Counted from the stretch's first letter, positions 7,894 through 17,040 are shown. The stretch is DNA of 64,000 nucleotides from Psychroserpens damuponensis (GCF_000826655.1 NZ_JXJO01000016.1:359001-423000), one strand, 5' to 3'. A program made the numbers and translations. Notes: a model not told the origin generated them from the letters alone.

Positions 7894-9567
7894 TTAATTT
7901 TGTTTATTTTTTAATTGTCTGATTTTTATATTAAAAGCTGCAAACAGTAACGTTGTAAATGGACTTAACCAATTGAAGATAGCATAGTATATATATTCAC
8001 CAACACCAACGCCTAAAACTCCAGATTGATAAGCGCCACAGGTATTCCATGGGATTAATACAGAGGTTACGGTTCCAGAATCTTCTAAAGTTCTCGATAA
8101 ATTTTCTGGTGCAAGACCTTTGTCTTCATAAGCTTGTTTAAACATTTTACCAGGAATGACTAGAGCTAAATATTGATCGGATGCTACGACGTTTAAACCT
8201 AAACAACTTGCCACAGTTGCAGCAAATAATCCAAATACAGATGTCGCAATAGATAATAGTGCTTTTGTAATTCTAGACAATGCACCAATGGCATCCATAA
8301 TTCCGCCAAAAACCATAGCACAAATAATTAAGTAGATGGTCCAGAGCATGCCGTTCATACCTCCAGCGCCAAACAGTTGTTTTAGTTTGTCTATCGTTAA
8401 AAGGTAACTTAAGCTTTCGGCTTTCGTCGATAATGTGTTTTTATCATAATTTGAATTTGAAAATACTTGCTCTAATTCTGTATTAGTAAAGCTTTTTTCA
8501 ATTCCGCCATCTGTGAATAGGGTTTCTAGATGTTCATTGCTCTTTATAGCTTCAAGATCTTGAGGATTGAGATTTGCCATAAACGCAGAATCATCAATAG
8601 GAATATTTGTATCTGTTAATATAGAATTTACAATGGTTTTAGATTTAGAACCTGTGACATTTTCAATTACATCTGGTTGAAACATAACTGCAAAAATAAT
8701 AGCCAATATTACACCAGTTCCTAATGCAATTAAGGGTTTTGTTTTTAATAATATTAGGCCAACAACAGCAATAGGAACTGCAAATAACCATGGCGTTATA
8801 TGAAACGTAGCATCTATGGTTTCTAAGATTTGAGAAATGTCTGCATTTCCAGATGTGTCAATTGATGCACTAATAATTCCAAATACAACCAACGTCACCA
8901 CAATTGTAGGTACTGTTGTATAGGACATGTATTTGATGTGCGTAAACAAATCTGTTCCAGCCATAGCAGGAGCAAGGTTTGTGGTATCACTAAGAGGTGA
9001 CATTTTATCTCCAAAATACGCTCCAGATATTACTGCACCTGCAATCATGCCAGGATTAATACCTAAGGCAGTACCAATACCAACTAAAGCAATACCTACG
9101 GTTGCTGAGGTGGTCCAAGAACTTCCTGTGGCAATAGAAATTACTGCAGCTATAATGACAGATGCTGGTAAAAATATTTCGGGACTTAACACTTGTAAAC
9201 CGTAATATACCATTGCAGGAATTACACCACTTATGAGCCAAGTTCCGGCTAAGGCGCCAACTAAAAACAAAATCATTATTGGTACAAATACACTTTTTAG
9301 GTTTTCCCAAACTTCTTTCACCATCACTCGTGGAGAAACTTTATTCATGAAACCTCCAATCATGGCTATGAAGCCACCTATTAATAAAATTAATTGATTT
9401 GTGTAAGCACCAAACCACTCTTGGTCTTCAACAAAAAAGATGTTGTAAGCAAGTAAACCCATTAATATCACTACAGGAATTAAGGCTTCAAAAATGTTAA
9501 GTTCCTTATTATCAACAATGTTTTGATCTTTAGCTTTAAATTCTGAAATGTTATCGTTGTCGTTCAT
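7894..9567 (-). CDS. nhaC: Na+/H+ antiporter, NhaC family
   Basis: 557 residues from Met 9567; the extra 19 residues from 9624 (MQNRRQNRN...) are polar and out of family register. There are about 11-12 membrane helices. Signature blocks are GAYFGDKMSPLSDTTNLA, TGSSWTTSATVG and SGTVTSVLIPWNTCGAY, all of NhaC type. A hydrophilic insert of about 90 residues (around residues 310-395) between helices is longer than in the Bacillus protein, as often in Bacteroidota. It exchanges sodium for protons, in keeping with a marine habitat. Transcribed alone. Confidence 0.92.
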   Translation of the reverse strand: MNDNDNISEFKAKDQNIVDNKELNIFEALIPVVILMGLLAYNIFFVEDQEWFGAYTNQLILLIGGFIAMIGGFMNKVSPRVMVKEVWENLKSVFVPIMILFLVGALAGTWLISGVIPAMVYYGLQVLSPEIFLPASVIIAAVISIATGSSWTTSATVGIALVGIGTALGINPGMIAGAVISGAYFGDKMSPLSDTTNLAPAMAGTDLFTHIKYMSYTTVPTIVVTLVVFGIISASIDTSGNADISQILETIDATFHITPWLFAVPIAVVGLILLKTKPLIALGTGVILAIIFAVMFQPDVIENVTGSKSKTIVNSILTDTNIPIDDSAFMANLNPQDLEAIKSNEHLETLFTDGGIEKSFTNTELEQVFSNSNYDKNTLSTKAESLSYLLTIDKLKQLFGAGGMNGMLWTIYLIICAMVFGGIMDAIGALSRITKALLSIATSVFGLFAATVASCLGLNVVASDQYLALVIPGKMFKQAYEDKGLAPENLSRTLEDSGTVTSVLIPWNTCGAYQSGVLGVGVGEYIYYAIFNWLSPFTTLLFAAFNIKIRQLKNKQN

Positions 9568-9880
9568 GTGATAATAATGATAGTTTTGTCTTGTAATGTT
9601 ACGATTTTGTCGTCTATTCTGCAAATCGCAATGTTTAACAGAATTTGGTATTCAATTCTAAAAAAAAGAAGGCGTTAACTTAATTTGTATCAGGAAATAC
9701 TGATGCTAACGTTGGTTTATAAATCACTTAGTTTTTGTTGACGATTTTTTAAGTGCAGAACATTTCCGAAGAAAAGCGATTTAAACGTAGCTCAATAAAA
9801 TGCTGTGAGAAATGGAGAGCGATAAGATGATAAAAAAAGCCTTTCAAAATTATAAGAAAGGCTTTTTGTAGATTAAGGGT
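9568..9880. other. intergenic region between NhaC and the PLP-enzyme gene
   Basis: Holds the PLP-enzyme terminator (9834-9867), one intergenic copy of TTCCGAAG (9764-9771) and presumably the nhaC promoter, for which I find no clear TAnnTTTG match. No ORF or RNA gene seen. Confidence 0.55.
9834..9867 (-). terminator. terminator of the PLP-enzyme gene
   Basis: AAAAAGCCTTTC (9834-9845) and GAAAGGCTTTTT (9856-9867) make a perfect 12-bp stem with a 10-nt loop, A-rich on the left and T-rich on the right, so it could work in both directions. It lies 13 bp beyond the stop at 9881. Confidence 0.9.
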
Positions 9881-11107
9881 TTAACTCAAAACCGCATCTT
9901 CTTTAGAATTTAAAATATTCAAAGTTTCCATACATTCTCGCATCATGGTGTATGTGCGTTCAATATCTGCATCTAAACCTATTGAGAATCTAATGAGGCC
10001 ATCACTTAATCCCATTTCTTTTTGTTCGTCTTCAGGGATTTCAGAGGATGTAGAGCTTCCTGGAGCTGAGAATAATGTTTTGTAAAAGCCTAAACTTACA
10101 GCTAGATAACCAAGATTACGTTCTTGCATTAACTCCATTAAAGCATTGGCTTTGTCTAAAGAGCCAACGTCAATAGTGAGCATGCCTCCAAAGCCATATG
10201 TTTCATTCATCATTGATGTAAATAACTCATGTGAAGGATGAGACGGTAATCCTGGATAGACTGTTTTTAATCCGTCGTTTTGAAACTTTTGGGCTAAATA
10301 CAAACCGTTTTTACTGTGCTGTTGCATTCTAATATGCAATGTTCTTAAGTTTTTTAAAACGGAAGCTGCTCTTAAGCTATCCATTGTAGATCCTAATAGC
10401 ATTGATGCGCCATCGTTTACGTTTCTTAAATCGTTTATGAATTCTTGGGTACCACAAACAACACCTCCAACGGTATCACTAGAACCATTTATGAATTTTG
10501 TTAGGCTATGAATCACAACATCTGCACCTAATTTAGCTGGAGAAATAGATAATGGCGAAAAGGTGTTGTCTACTATTAATTTTAAATTATATTTTTTTGC
10601 AAGTTGAGCTAATCCTTTAATATCTGCGACTTCTAATAAGGGATTACTTACAGATTCACAGTATAATACTTTTGTGTTTGTTGTAATGGCAGCTTCAACT
10701 ACATCTAATTTCGTGATATCTACAAACGACGTTTCTACATTAAAACGAGGTGCAAAATTTTTAAGAAAAGCATAGGTACCACCATAAATTGTTCTACTTG
10801 AGACTACATGATCTCCTGCACCACAAAGTTGCATAATTACAGGTGTAATTGCTCCCATACCTGAGGCAGATACATTTGCGGTTTCTGTACCTTCCATAGC
10901 AGCCAAAGCTTCACCCAAATATAAATTTGAAGGGGTAGAGTGACGAGAGTATAAATAGCAACCGTCTGCATTACCTTCAAAGGTGTCAAACATTGTTTTT
11001 GCTGAAAGAAATGTATAGGTTGACGAATCTGAAATGGAAGGATTAACACCTCCAAATTCTCCAAAATACTGTAAATCTTGTATATTATTTGCTGGTTTAA
11101 AAGCCAT
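9881..11107 (-). CDS. Cys/Met-metabolism PLP-dependent enzyme (methionine gamma-lyase-like)
   Basis: 408 residues, fold type I of the cystathionine synthase/lyase family. The PLP lysine is K204 in IHSLTKFINGSSDTVGG. SRHSTPSNLYLGEALAAMEG is the conserved N-terminal substrate/PLP segment. Family members cleave or exchange the gamma substituent of methionine, homoserine esters or cystathionine. Methionine gamma-lyase fits best, but O-acetylhomoserine sulfhydrylase cannot be excluded by eye. Single gene with its own terminator. Nothing around it belongs to methionine synthesis, which mildly favours a catabolic role. Confidence 0.85.
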   Translation of the reverse strand: MAFKPANNIQDLQYFGEFGGVNPSISDSSTYTFLSAKTMFDTFEGNADGCYLYSRHSTPSNLYLGEALAAMEGTETANVSASGMGAITPVIMQLCGAGDHVVSSRTIYGGTYAFLKNFAPRFNVETSFVDITKLDVVEAAITTNTKVLYCESVSNPLLEVADIKGLAQLAKKYNLKLIVDNTFSPLSISPAKLGADVVIHSLTKFINGSSDTVGGVVCGTQEFINDLRNVNDGASMLLGSTMDSLRAASVLKNLRTLHIRMQQHSKNGLYLAQKFQNDGLKTVYPGLPSHPSHELFTSMMNETYGFGGMLTIDVGSLDKANALMELMQERNLGYLAVSLGFYKTLFSAPGSSTSSEIPEDEQKEMGLSDGLIRFSIGLDADIERTYTMMRECMETLNILNSKEDAVLS

Positions 11108-11329
11108 ATTTATTGCGTTAAATTAAAAATTAGTCTTATTATATGTCATCAAATATTGTGTTATTTAGATTATATAACAATACTTAAGTGTGAAAATAGA
11201 TTTTAAAACTAATATTTTAGAATTTATTAGTTGTTTTTATATTAATTAAGGGTTTTTAGATTGTTTAACTGAAAATCTTTCAAAATCAAACGTTAATTGC
11301 TTGTAAACCAGTGTTCATAAGGTTTGTGC

Positions 11330-11364
11330 TTAATTATCATTTATGGCTATGGCTTGATAATTAA
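11330..11364. repeat. 10-bp inverted repeat upstream of the NUMOD4/HNH gene
   Basis: TTAATTATCA (11330-11339) and TGATAATTAA (11355-11364) are perfect inverted copies around a 15-nt spacer. The right arm overlaps the start of the next palindrome. There is no T-run, so it is not a typical terminator. It may be an operator or a structured leader. Confidence 0.6.
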
Positions 11365-11382
11365 TGAAAATCATTAAATTTG
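11353..11382 (+). promoter_or_regulatory. promoter of the NUMOD4/HNH gene with Fur-box-like palindrome
   Basis: TAAATTTG (11375-11382) fits the -7 element; CTTG (11353-11356) lies 18 nt upstream as a weak -33. The palindrome TTAATGA-AAA-TCATTAA (11361-11377) fills the spacer. It matches the core 17 bases of the classic Fur box at 14 positions. Binding by Fur or another repressor is inference. Confidence 0.5.
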
Positions 11383-11435
11383 CATACACATAATTATGCG
11401 AATAGCAAACGTTATTTGCATTTAAGATTAGAAAA

Positions 11436-11984
11436 ATGATTATCAGGAATTATTGGAATGAAGAATGGAGAACGATTGAATTTGATGAAAAAATTTCGGA
11501 AAAAGAGAAATTTAAAATATCAAATTACGGTAGAATTATAAACTGTAAAACAGAAGAAAATTTTCTAGTTAAAAAGTACTACATAAACGGATATCAAAAT
11601 TTGCCATTAAAGCAAAAAAAGAATGGGAAACAAACCAGTAGATACGTTCATAAACTGGTTGCCGAACATTTTTTGGAAAAAGGAGATGGAATTTGTGTGA
11701 TTCACTTAGATTATGACAAAACCAACAATCGTGTTGAAAACCTAAAGTGGGCAACCAAACGAGAAAAAGAGCTTCATCAATTTAATAACCCAAATTGGGA
11801 AGACGTTGTTAAAAAAAGAAGTCAAAATATTGGTAAATTAAACGAAGCAAAGGTTAAAATTATAAAACGCCAATTAAAAAATAATAGAACTAGAATCAAA
11901 ATGATTGCAAAACGTTTTGGTGTCTCAGATATGCAAATTCATAGAATTAAAACTGGAGAGAACTGGAGTTCTGTATCAGAATAA
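11436..11984 (+). CDS. NUMOD4 plus HNH-type homing-endonuclease-like protein
   Basis: 182 residues. Residues 6-35 (EEWRTIEF ... KISNYGRIIN) look like a NUMOD4 DNA-binding module. Residues about 67-112 (VHKLVAEHFL ... VIHLDYDKTNNRVENLKWAT) look like an HNH_3 domain, but the usual 'NH' pair reads IH here, so one position departs from the consensus. The C-terminal part (TRIKMIAKRFGVSDMQIHRIKTG) is a helix-turn-helix. Such free-standing genes resemble intron or phage homing endonucleases. No intron, intein or phage gene surrounds it. It may be a domesticated or stand-alone selfish element. Confidence 0.8.
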   Translation: MIIRNYWNEEWRTIEFDEKISEKEKFKISNYGRIINCKTEENFLVKKYYINGYQNLPLKQKKNGKQTSRYVHKLVAEHFLEKGDGICVIHLDYDKTNNRVENLKWATKREKELHQFNNPNWEDVVKKRSQNIGKLNEAKVKIIKRQLKNNRTRIKMIAKRFGVSDMQIHRIKTGENWSSVSE

Positions 11985-12021
11985 AATAGGGTAGAGCACT
12001 ATTTTTTATAAAGCATAGCAG

Positions 12022-13122
12022 TTATGCAAACTTCTTTTTCAAGATCTTATTAAAATAATTAGGTTTTGTTTCTAACTTTTTAATGTAATTGCTTAAAAAT
12101 TCGGCATCTTTTTTGACGCCTCCCAATGTTGCTGATCCTCTGGTAAAAAGCCAAGGCAAGCCTAAAAAGTAAAGCCCTTCAACTTCACTAATACCTCTGT
12201 AGTTTTTTGGGTAGTTGTAATCATTTAATGTGACACCATCAATCCATTCAAAATTAGGCTTAAAACCTGTAGCCCAAACAACATTTTTTATAGTATTATA
12301 GTCGCCATGTTCAAATTTTATTTTGGTGTTCTTGGCATCGAGAGTTCTGCCAACACAGCATACATTTTGTTTTTTTAATAAGGTTTTTACATCAGTTCCA
12401 ATAATAGGTTGTCCGCCTTTACTAAGTTTTTTTCCTATGTAAGAAAATTTGCTAACCGATAGGAAACCAATTTTTTTAAACCACCACCACAATGTTTTGC
12501 CTAAAATTTCTTGAGGTATGGATGTGATATTTGTATCTCCAGAAAAATAGACCTTACGGTCGGTTTGAGATATTTCATTTAGAATTTGAACGCCAGAGTC
12601 TCCTGAGCCAACCACCAAAGCATCACCATCTTGCAGTTGTTTTGGATTTTTATAGTGCTCACTATGTATTTGAACAATCTCTTCGGAAATTTTAGAATGA
12701 AACGAAGGCGTAAACGGTTTATGAAACGGTCCAGTAGCAACAATAACATTGTTGGCTTTAAACGTTTTGGTGTCGCTTTTTAGAATGAAATGACCATTTT
12801 CCTTTTTTAACTCTGTGATTTTTTGATTAAAAGTTATAGGAATATTGAAAGTGTCTACATAAGATTTTAAATAGGCAGCAACTTCGTACTTGTTAGGATA
12901 GTAGCCTTTTTTACTAGGAAAATCAAGTCCTGGTAAATGATTAAACTCTGTAGGCGTAAATAATTTTAACGAATCCCAACGTTTTAACCAAGGCGCTCCC
13001 GTTTCACTATTGGCATCAATAATTAGAAAATCTTTTTTTAATTGTGTAAGATGATAAGCTATAGATAAACCTGCTTGACCAGCACCTATAATTATAAAGT
13101 CTGTCATGTTGCAAATTTCCAT
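12022..13122 (-). CDS. flavin-containing monooxygenase-like FAD/NAD(P) oxidoreductase
   Basis: About 360 residues. The FAD Rossmann motif is at the N-terminus (DFIIIGAGQAGLSIAYHL) and a second dinucleotide motif in the middle (VVGSGDSGVQ). VVWATGFKPN is the conserved C-terminal ATG motif. This is the CzcO/YUCCA-like group of putative monooxygenases. Start ambiguous between 13122 and the internal Met at 13107; no ribosome binding site decides. Divergent from the Lrp regulator, which may control it. Substrate unknown. Confidence 0.85.
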   Translation of the reverse strand: MEICNMTDFIIIGAGQAGLSIAYHLTQLKKDFLIIDANSETGAPWLKRWDSLKLFTPTEFNHLPGLDFPSKKGYYPNKYEVAAYLKSYVDTFNIPITFNQKITELKKENGHFILKSDTKTFKANNVIVATGPFHKPFTPSFHSKISEEIVQIHSEHYKNPKQLQDGDALVVGSGDSGVQILNEISQTDRKVYFSGDTNITSIPQEILGKTLWWWFKKIGFLSVSKFSYIGKKLSKGGQPIIGTDVKTLLKKQNVCCVGRTLDAKNTKIKFEHGDYNTIKNVVWATGFKPNFEWIDGVTLNDYNYPKNYRGISEVEGLYFLGLPWLFTRGSATLGGVKKDAEFLSNYIKKLETKPNYFNKILKKKFA

Positions 13123-13192
13123 TTATTTAGATGATTATACAAGTAATAATGCTTTATTTAGACTATTAAACTATTACTAAAGGATTAACAAT

Positions 13193-13200
13193 TATATTTG
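13193..13200 (+). promoter_or_regulatory. -7 element of the Lrp-family gene
   Basis: TATATTTG fits TAnnTTTG exactly, 42 bp before the start codon. No good TTTG -33 box is seen upstream. Confidence 0.45.
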
Positions 13201-13242
13201 TTTTACCTATTAAGGTTTTAAAACTATAAATTTTTAAATCAC

Positions 13243-13707
13243 ATGATTCAATTAGATGCTATAGACAAAAAATTACTGCATTTACTTCAAATAGACAGTA
13301 AGCAAACTAATAAGGAGCTCTCAAGTAAATTAAATTTATCGGTAACTGCGGTTTATGAACGTATTAAAAAACTTGAACGTGCTCAAATCATTTCTGGTTA
13401 TGTTGCTTTAGTTGATAAAAAAAAGATAGATAGGTCTTTTGTAACATTTTGTAGCATTAAACTGTTACAGCATACTCAAGATTTTGTGGTTAAATTTGAA
13501 AAAGAAGTCTCTCAATTAGAGGAGGTTTTAGAATGTTATCATATAAGTGGAGATTATGATTATTTGCTCAAAGTAATTGTTGCAGATATGGAAGAGTTTA
13601 GAGAGTTTATGGTAAAAAAATTAACTAAAATTAGTCACATAGGAAGCACACATAGCGCCTTTATGATGAGTGAAGTCAAGCATACAACGGCAATTAGTGT
13701 AGAATAA
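13243..13707 (+). CDS. Lrp/AsnC-family transcriptional regulator
   Basis: 154 residues. The N-terminal HTH (DAIDKKLLHLLQIDSKQTNKELSSKLNLSVTAVYERIKKLE) is followed by a RAM-type ligand domain (CYHISGDYDYLLKVIVADMEEFREF). It would bind amino acids as an octamer or dimer and regulate metabolism. Divergent from the flavin monooxygenase gene, a plausible target. The CPBP gene follows after 17 bp and may share the transcript. Confidence 0.93.
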   Translation: MIQLDAIDKKLLHLLQIDSKQTNKELSSKLNLSVTAVYERIKKLERAQIISGYVALVDKKKIDRSFVTFCSIKLLQHTQDFVVKFEKEVSQLEEVLECYHISGDYDYLLKVIVADMEEFREFMVKKLTKISHIGSTHSAFMMSEVKHTTAISVE

Positions 13708-13724
13708 TTGATGACCTTAAAAAG

Positions 13725-14351
13725 ATGCAATCTCCCATTTATAAACTTTCCGAATTGTGTATCATTTTTATTTTAATACCAATAAGTTTTGCAATACAAT
13801 ATCCTATATGGATTAAAATGTTAATAAGTGTTTTAGGATTTATATATGTTCTTTTTGTGTTATTGCGTATTGAAAAAAATAAGTTTAAAGTTGCACCACA
13901 GTTACGTTGGAGTACATTTTTTAAGCGCACAGGTTTGCAATTGATTATTATTGCCATTCTCACAACTTTATACATGTGGTTTGTAGACCAATCAAACCTT
14001 TATGTGGTAATTTTACATAAGCCGTTATTGTGGTTGGGAATTCTTTTTGTGTATAGTTTTTTTTCGGTGTATCCTCAAGAATTAATTTATAGAACCTTCT
14101 TTTTTCAACGTTATCAGGCCTTGTTCACTAATAAAAATCGCTTTATAATTTTAAATGCGATACTGTTTTCTTTGGCACATTTGTTCTTCGGAAATATGCT
14201 AGTCATGATCCTGACCTTCGTTGGAGGACTACTTTTTGCACGAACATTTTACAAAACAAAATCTACGTTATTGGTGTCTATAGAACATGCCATTTATGGC
14301 TGTTGGTTATTCACGGTTGGTATGGGAGACATGCTCGGTTTTCCTAGTTAA
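13725..14351 (+). CDS. CPBP-family (Rce1/ABI-like) intramembrane protease homologue
   Basis: 208 residues, about six to seven membrane helices. The three family motifs are recognisable: YPQELIYRTFFFQRY (motif 1), NAILFSLAHLFFG (motif 2) and IEHAIYG (motif 3). In motif 1 the usual EExxxR reads QExxxR, so the first of the two glutamates is Gln. I checked this in the codons (CAA GAA). Activity may therefore differ. The product is a membrane protein of unknown substrate. Confidence 0.8.
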   Translation: MQSPIYKLSELCIIFILIPISFAIQYPIWIKMLISVLGFIYVLFVLLRIEKNKFKVAPQLRWSTFFKRTGLQLIIIAILTTLYMWFVDQSNLYVVILHKPLLWLGILFVYSFFSVYPQELIYRTFFFQRYQALFTNKNRFIILNAILFSLAHLFFGNMLVMILTFVGGLLFARTFYKTKSTLLVSIEHAIYGCWLFTVGMGDMLGFPS

Positions 14352-14398
14352 GAAAAAACCATTAAATTTATGCAGCTCTATTTCTAATATCCTTAATA

Positions 14399-15169
14399 AT
14401 GAAATACAATCAAATTAAAGACCTTTATAAAACAATATTTAAGTCTTATGATAAACCATCATTAGAAGAACATATTAAAAAAATTATTGAGCTAGATGAG
14501 TTTTTGCCTTATAGTTCTACATTTTTCTGTGTGACCAATACTCAAGATTTAAAATTTGAATTTATTAGTAAAAATTTCAGGACATGTTTAGGTTTAGATC
14601 CTATTGAGATGAAAACTAACGGAATGCGTTATTTTTGGAGTAGAATTCATCCTGATGATATTGAGAGCTGGTTAAAAGCGTTAAACAAACTTATGGAATT
14701 TACTCTTGGTGAAATTTCCGAAGAGAATAGAAAAAAAGCAAATTACACCTGGAATTTTAGATTTAAAAACGCAGCAGGATCGTATGTTAATATTGTTCAA
14801 AACACAACACCATTAGCATTTGATTCAGATGGAAAACCAATAATTGGCTTAGCACATTACACGGTTTTAGATCCTAAAATTAAAATGGAAATTACTGCAT
14901 CTGCAAAACTTTTAAATGCTCAAAATGAATACGAAACCATTTATTTTGATAATTTTTCGCAAAAATTATTAAGCGATGGTATTAGTAATAGAGAGCGTGA
15001 TGTGATTAGGTTATTACTGCTAGATTACTCCAGTAAGCTCATTTCAGAAAAACTAAGTATTAGTCCGCATACGGTAGATACACATCGCAGAAATATTTTA
15101 AAAAAACTTAATGTTTCTTCAACAGGAGAGCTTATTGGTATGCTTAAAATGAACCAACATTTTATATAA
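14399..15169 (+). CDS. PAS domain and LuxR-type HTH regulator
   Basis: 256 residues. A PAS fold at about 40-165 (FFCVTNTQDLKFEFISKNF ... YFWSRIHPDDIESW) is followed by a LuxR/FixJ helix-turn-helix at the C-terminus (ISNRERDVIRLLLLDYSSKLISEKL, then SPHTVDTHRRNILKKLNV). There is no receiver domain, so the PAS domain presumably senses a ligand or redox cue directly. A good terminator-like stem follows at 15258-15303. The neighbours do not reveal the target. Confidence 0.88.
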   Translation: MKYNQIKDLYKTIFKSYDKPSLEEHIKKIIELDEFLPYSSTFFCVTNTQDLKFEFISKNFRTCLGLDPIEMKTNGMRYFWSRIHPDDIESWLKALNKLMEFTLGEISEENRKKANYTWNFRFKNAAGSYVNIVQNTTPLAFDSDGKPIIGLAHYTVLDPKIKMEITASAKLLNAQNEYETIYFDNFSQKLLSDGISNRERDVIRLLLLDYSSKLISEKLSISPHTVDTHRRNILKKLNVSSTGELIGMLKMNQHFI

Positions 15170-15257
15170 ATTTTAAGAAATACTCAAATTGAGTATTGCA
15201 CCACCCAATGAAATTAACGAATTTTGAATCGTTATTAATTGAATAGGGAAAAAATAT

Positions 15258-15303
15258 GCTCATTCTATTTAGATTTTGTCGTCTATAGAGAATGGGCTTT
15301 TTT
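15258..15303 (+). terminator. terminator of the PAS-LuxR gene
   Basis: A long stem joins 15258-15273 to 15282-15297 (two mismatches, one wobble), with core GCTCATTCT / AGAATGGGC. A run of seven T follows. It lies about 90 bp after the stop. Confidence 0.8.
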
Positions 15304-15357
15304 TATGTATAGCTTCTTAAACCTAGAAAAATAATAGTAATTCTTTAATCTAAATTG

Positions 15358-15365
15358 TACTTTTG
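15358..15365 (+). promoter_or_regulatory. -7 element of the lpd gene
   Basis: TACTTTTG fits TAnnTTTG, 33 bp before the start codon. No clear TTTG at -33. Confidence 0.4.
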
Positions 15366-15398
15366 TTTACGTATTATAATTAGAAAAATAAATAGTTT

Positions 15399-16796
15399 AT
15401 GAAATCATACGATGTAGCAGTAATAGGTTCTGGACCTGGTGGATATGTAGCAGCAATTCGTTGCGCACAATTAGGAATGTCAACCGCAATCATTGAAAAA
15501 TATTCTAAACTTGGTGGCACATGCTTAAACGTAGGTTGTATTCCAAGTAAAGCCCTTTTAGATTCATCTCATCACTACGAAGATGCAATTAAACATTTTG
15601 AAGAACATGGTATCGAGATTCCAGGCGAGATCAAAGTAAATTTAGAGAAAATGATTGCTCGTAAACGATCTGTTGTAGATCAAACTACAGGCGGAATTGA
15701 TTTCTTAATGAAAAAAAATAAAATTGATGTCTACGAAGGTTTAGGGAGTTTTATTGATGCTACGCATATTTCTATCGACGGCAATGAGAAAACCGAAATA
15801 GAAGCAAAACATACTATAATTGCTACAGGATCAAAACCCGCTAACTTACCATTTATAAAGTTAGATAAAGAACGTATCATCACATCTACTGAAGCTCTTG
15901 AGCTTAAAGAAATCCCGAAACACTTAATCGTAATAGGAGGTGGTGTTATTGGTTTAGAACTGGGACAAGTGTATAAGCGTTTAGGAGCAGAAGTCACCGT
16001 TGTAGAATTTATGGATCGTATCATTGCTGGTATGGATGCAGGCTTATCAAAAGAATTAAACAAAGTATTTAAAAAGGCTAAGTTTAAAATGAATGTGTCT
16101 CATAAAGTCACATCTGTTGAGCGCAATGGAGATGAGGTAATCGTTACAGCCGAAAATAAAAAAGGTGAAGTTGTAGAGTTTAAAGGTGATTATTGTTTAG
16201 TAGCTGTTGGTCGTAAACCATATACAGAAGGACTTAACTTAGAAGCTGCAGGTGTAAAGGTTACAGATAGAGGTCAGGTAGAAACTAATGCTCACCTACA
16301 AACAAGTGCTAAAAATATTTATGCCATTGGTGATGTTGTAAAAGGCGCTATGTTAGCTCATAAAGCATCTGAAGAAGGAGTTTTAGTTGCAGAGCAATTA
16401 GCAGGTCAAAAACCACATATAGATTATAATTTAATTCCTGGTGTAGTTTATACATGGCCAGAAGTGGCTGCAGTTGGAAAAACTGAAGAAGAATTAAAAG
16501 CAGCAGGTGTTGCCTATAAAACAGGTCAATTTCCTATGCGAGCTTTAGGTAGAAGTAGAGCAAGTATGGATACAGACGGATTTGTAAAAATCCTAGCCGA
16601 TGAAAAAACAGACGAAATTTTAGGTGTTCACATGATTGGAGCTCGTGCAGCAGATATGATTGCCGAAGCTGTTGTGGCCATGGAGTACAGAGCATCTGCC
16701 GAAGATGTAGCTCGTATGTCTCACGCACACCCAACATTTACAGAAGCTATTAAAGAAGCTGCTCTAGATGTAGATGATAGTGCACTGCATTTTTAA
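15399..16796 (+). CDS. lpdA: dihydrolipoyl dehydrogenase (E3)
   Basis: 465 residues, full length. FAD motif VIGSGPGGYVAA, redox pair Cys42/Cys47 in GGTCLNVGCIPSK, NAD motif VIGGGVIGLELG, second FAD motif IYAIGDV, and the dimer-interface base HAHPTFTEAIKEA. It reoxidises lipoamide in the pyruvate and 2-oxoglutarate dehydrogenase complexes and the glycine cleavage system. Single transcription unit ending in a perfect terminator. No E1/E2 genes nearby, which is usual for flavobacteria. Confidence 0.97.
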   Translation: MKSYDVAVIGSGPGGYVAAIRCAQLGMSTAIIEKYSKLGGTCLNVGCIPSKALLDSSHHYEDAIKHFEEHGIEIPGEIKVNLEKMIARKRSVVDQTTGGIDFLMKKNKIDVYEGLGSFIDATHISIDGNEKTEIEAKHTIIATGSKPANLPFIKLDKERIITSTEALELKEIPKHLIVIGGGVIGLELGQVYKRLGAEVTVVEFMDRIIAGMDAGLSKELNKVFKKAKFKMNVSHKVTSVERNGDEVIVTAENKKGEVVEFKGDYCLVAVGRKPYTEGLNLEAAGVKVTDRGQVETNAHLQTSAKNIYAIGDVVKGAMLAHKASEEGVLVAEQLAGQKPHIDYNLIPGVVYTWPEVAAVGKTEEELKAAGVAYKTGQFPMRALGRSRASMDTDGFVKILADEKTDEILGVHMIGARAADMIAEAVVAMEYRASAEDVARMSHAHPTFTEAIKEAALDVDDSALHF

Positions 16797-16840
16797 GTAC
16801 ACTAACATGTCGTTCTTAAAATGACATATAAAATTATAAG

Positions 16841-16870
16841 AAAGCGAATCAATTGATTCGCTTTTTTTGT
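16841..16870 (+). terminator. terminator of lpdA
   Basis: AAAGCGAATCAA (16841-16852) and TTGATTCGCTTT (16853-16864) form a perfect 24-nt palindrome followed by T residues. Confidence 0.93.
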
Positions 16871-17040
16871 GTCTTTTTTCTACGGAAATTGGAGGTTTTA
16901 TTTGAGTTTTTAAAATACAACTTAATTTTTGTAAGATTTTAACAATTGTCTATAACAATTTAATATCTTTAAACACAAATAGTTAACCAGCCTCAACTAC
17001 AGTTGTCAACTTAATTTGCTTTCAACTTATAAGAAAGTAA

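Larger units (their letters stand above)
11108..11435. other. 328-bp intergenic region rich in inverted repeats
   Basis: No ORF or RNA gene. It carries the unmarked promoter of the PLP-enzyme gene on the minus strand. On the plus side, in front of the endonuclease-like gene, are three distinct inverted repeats (11330-11364, 11361-11377, 11405-11419) and a -7-like element. Confidence 0.6.

Noticed and set aside
11405-11419. GCAAA-CGTTA-TTTGC hairpin as a terminator
   Set aside because: Only 5-bp arms and no T-run; kept only as part of the repeat-rich upstream region.
11436-11984. NUMOD4/HNH gene as part of an insertion sequence or intron
   Set aside because: No terminal repeats, transposase, intron core or split gene around it.
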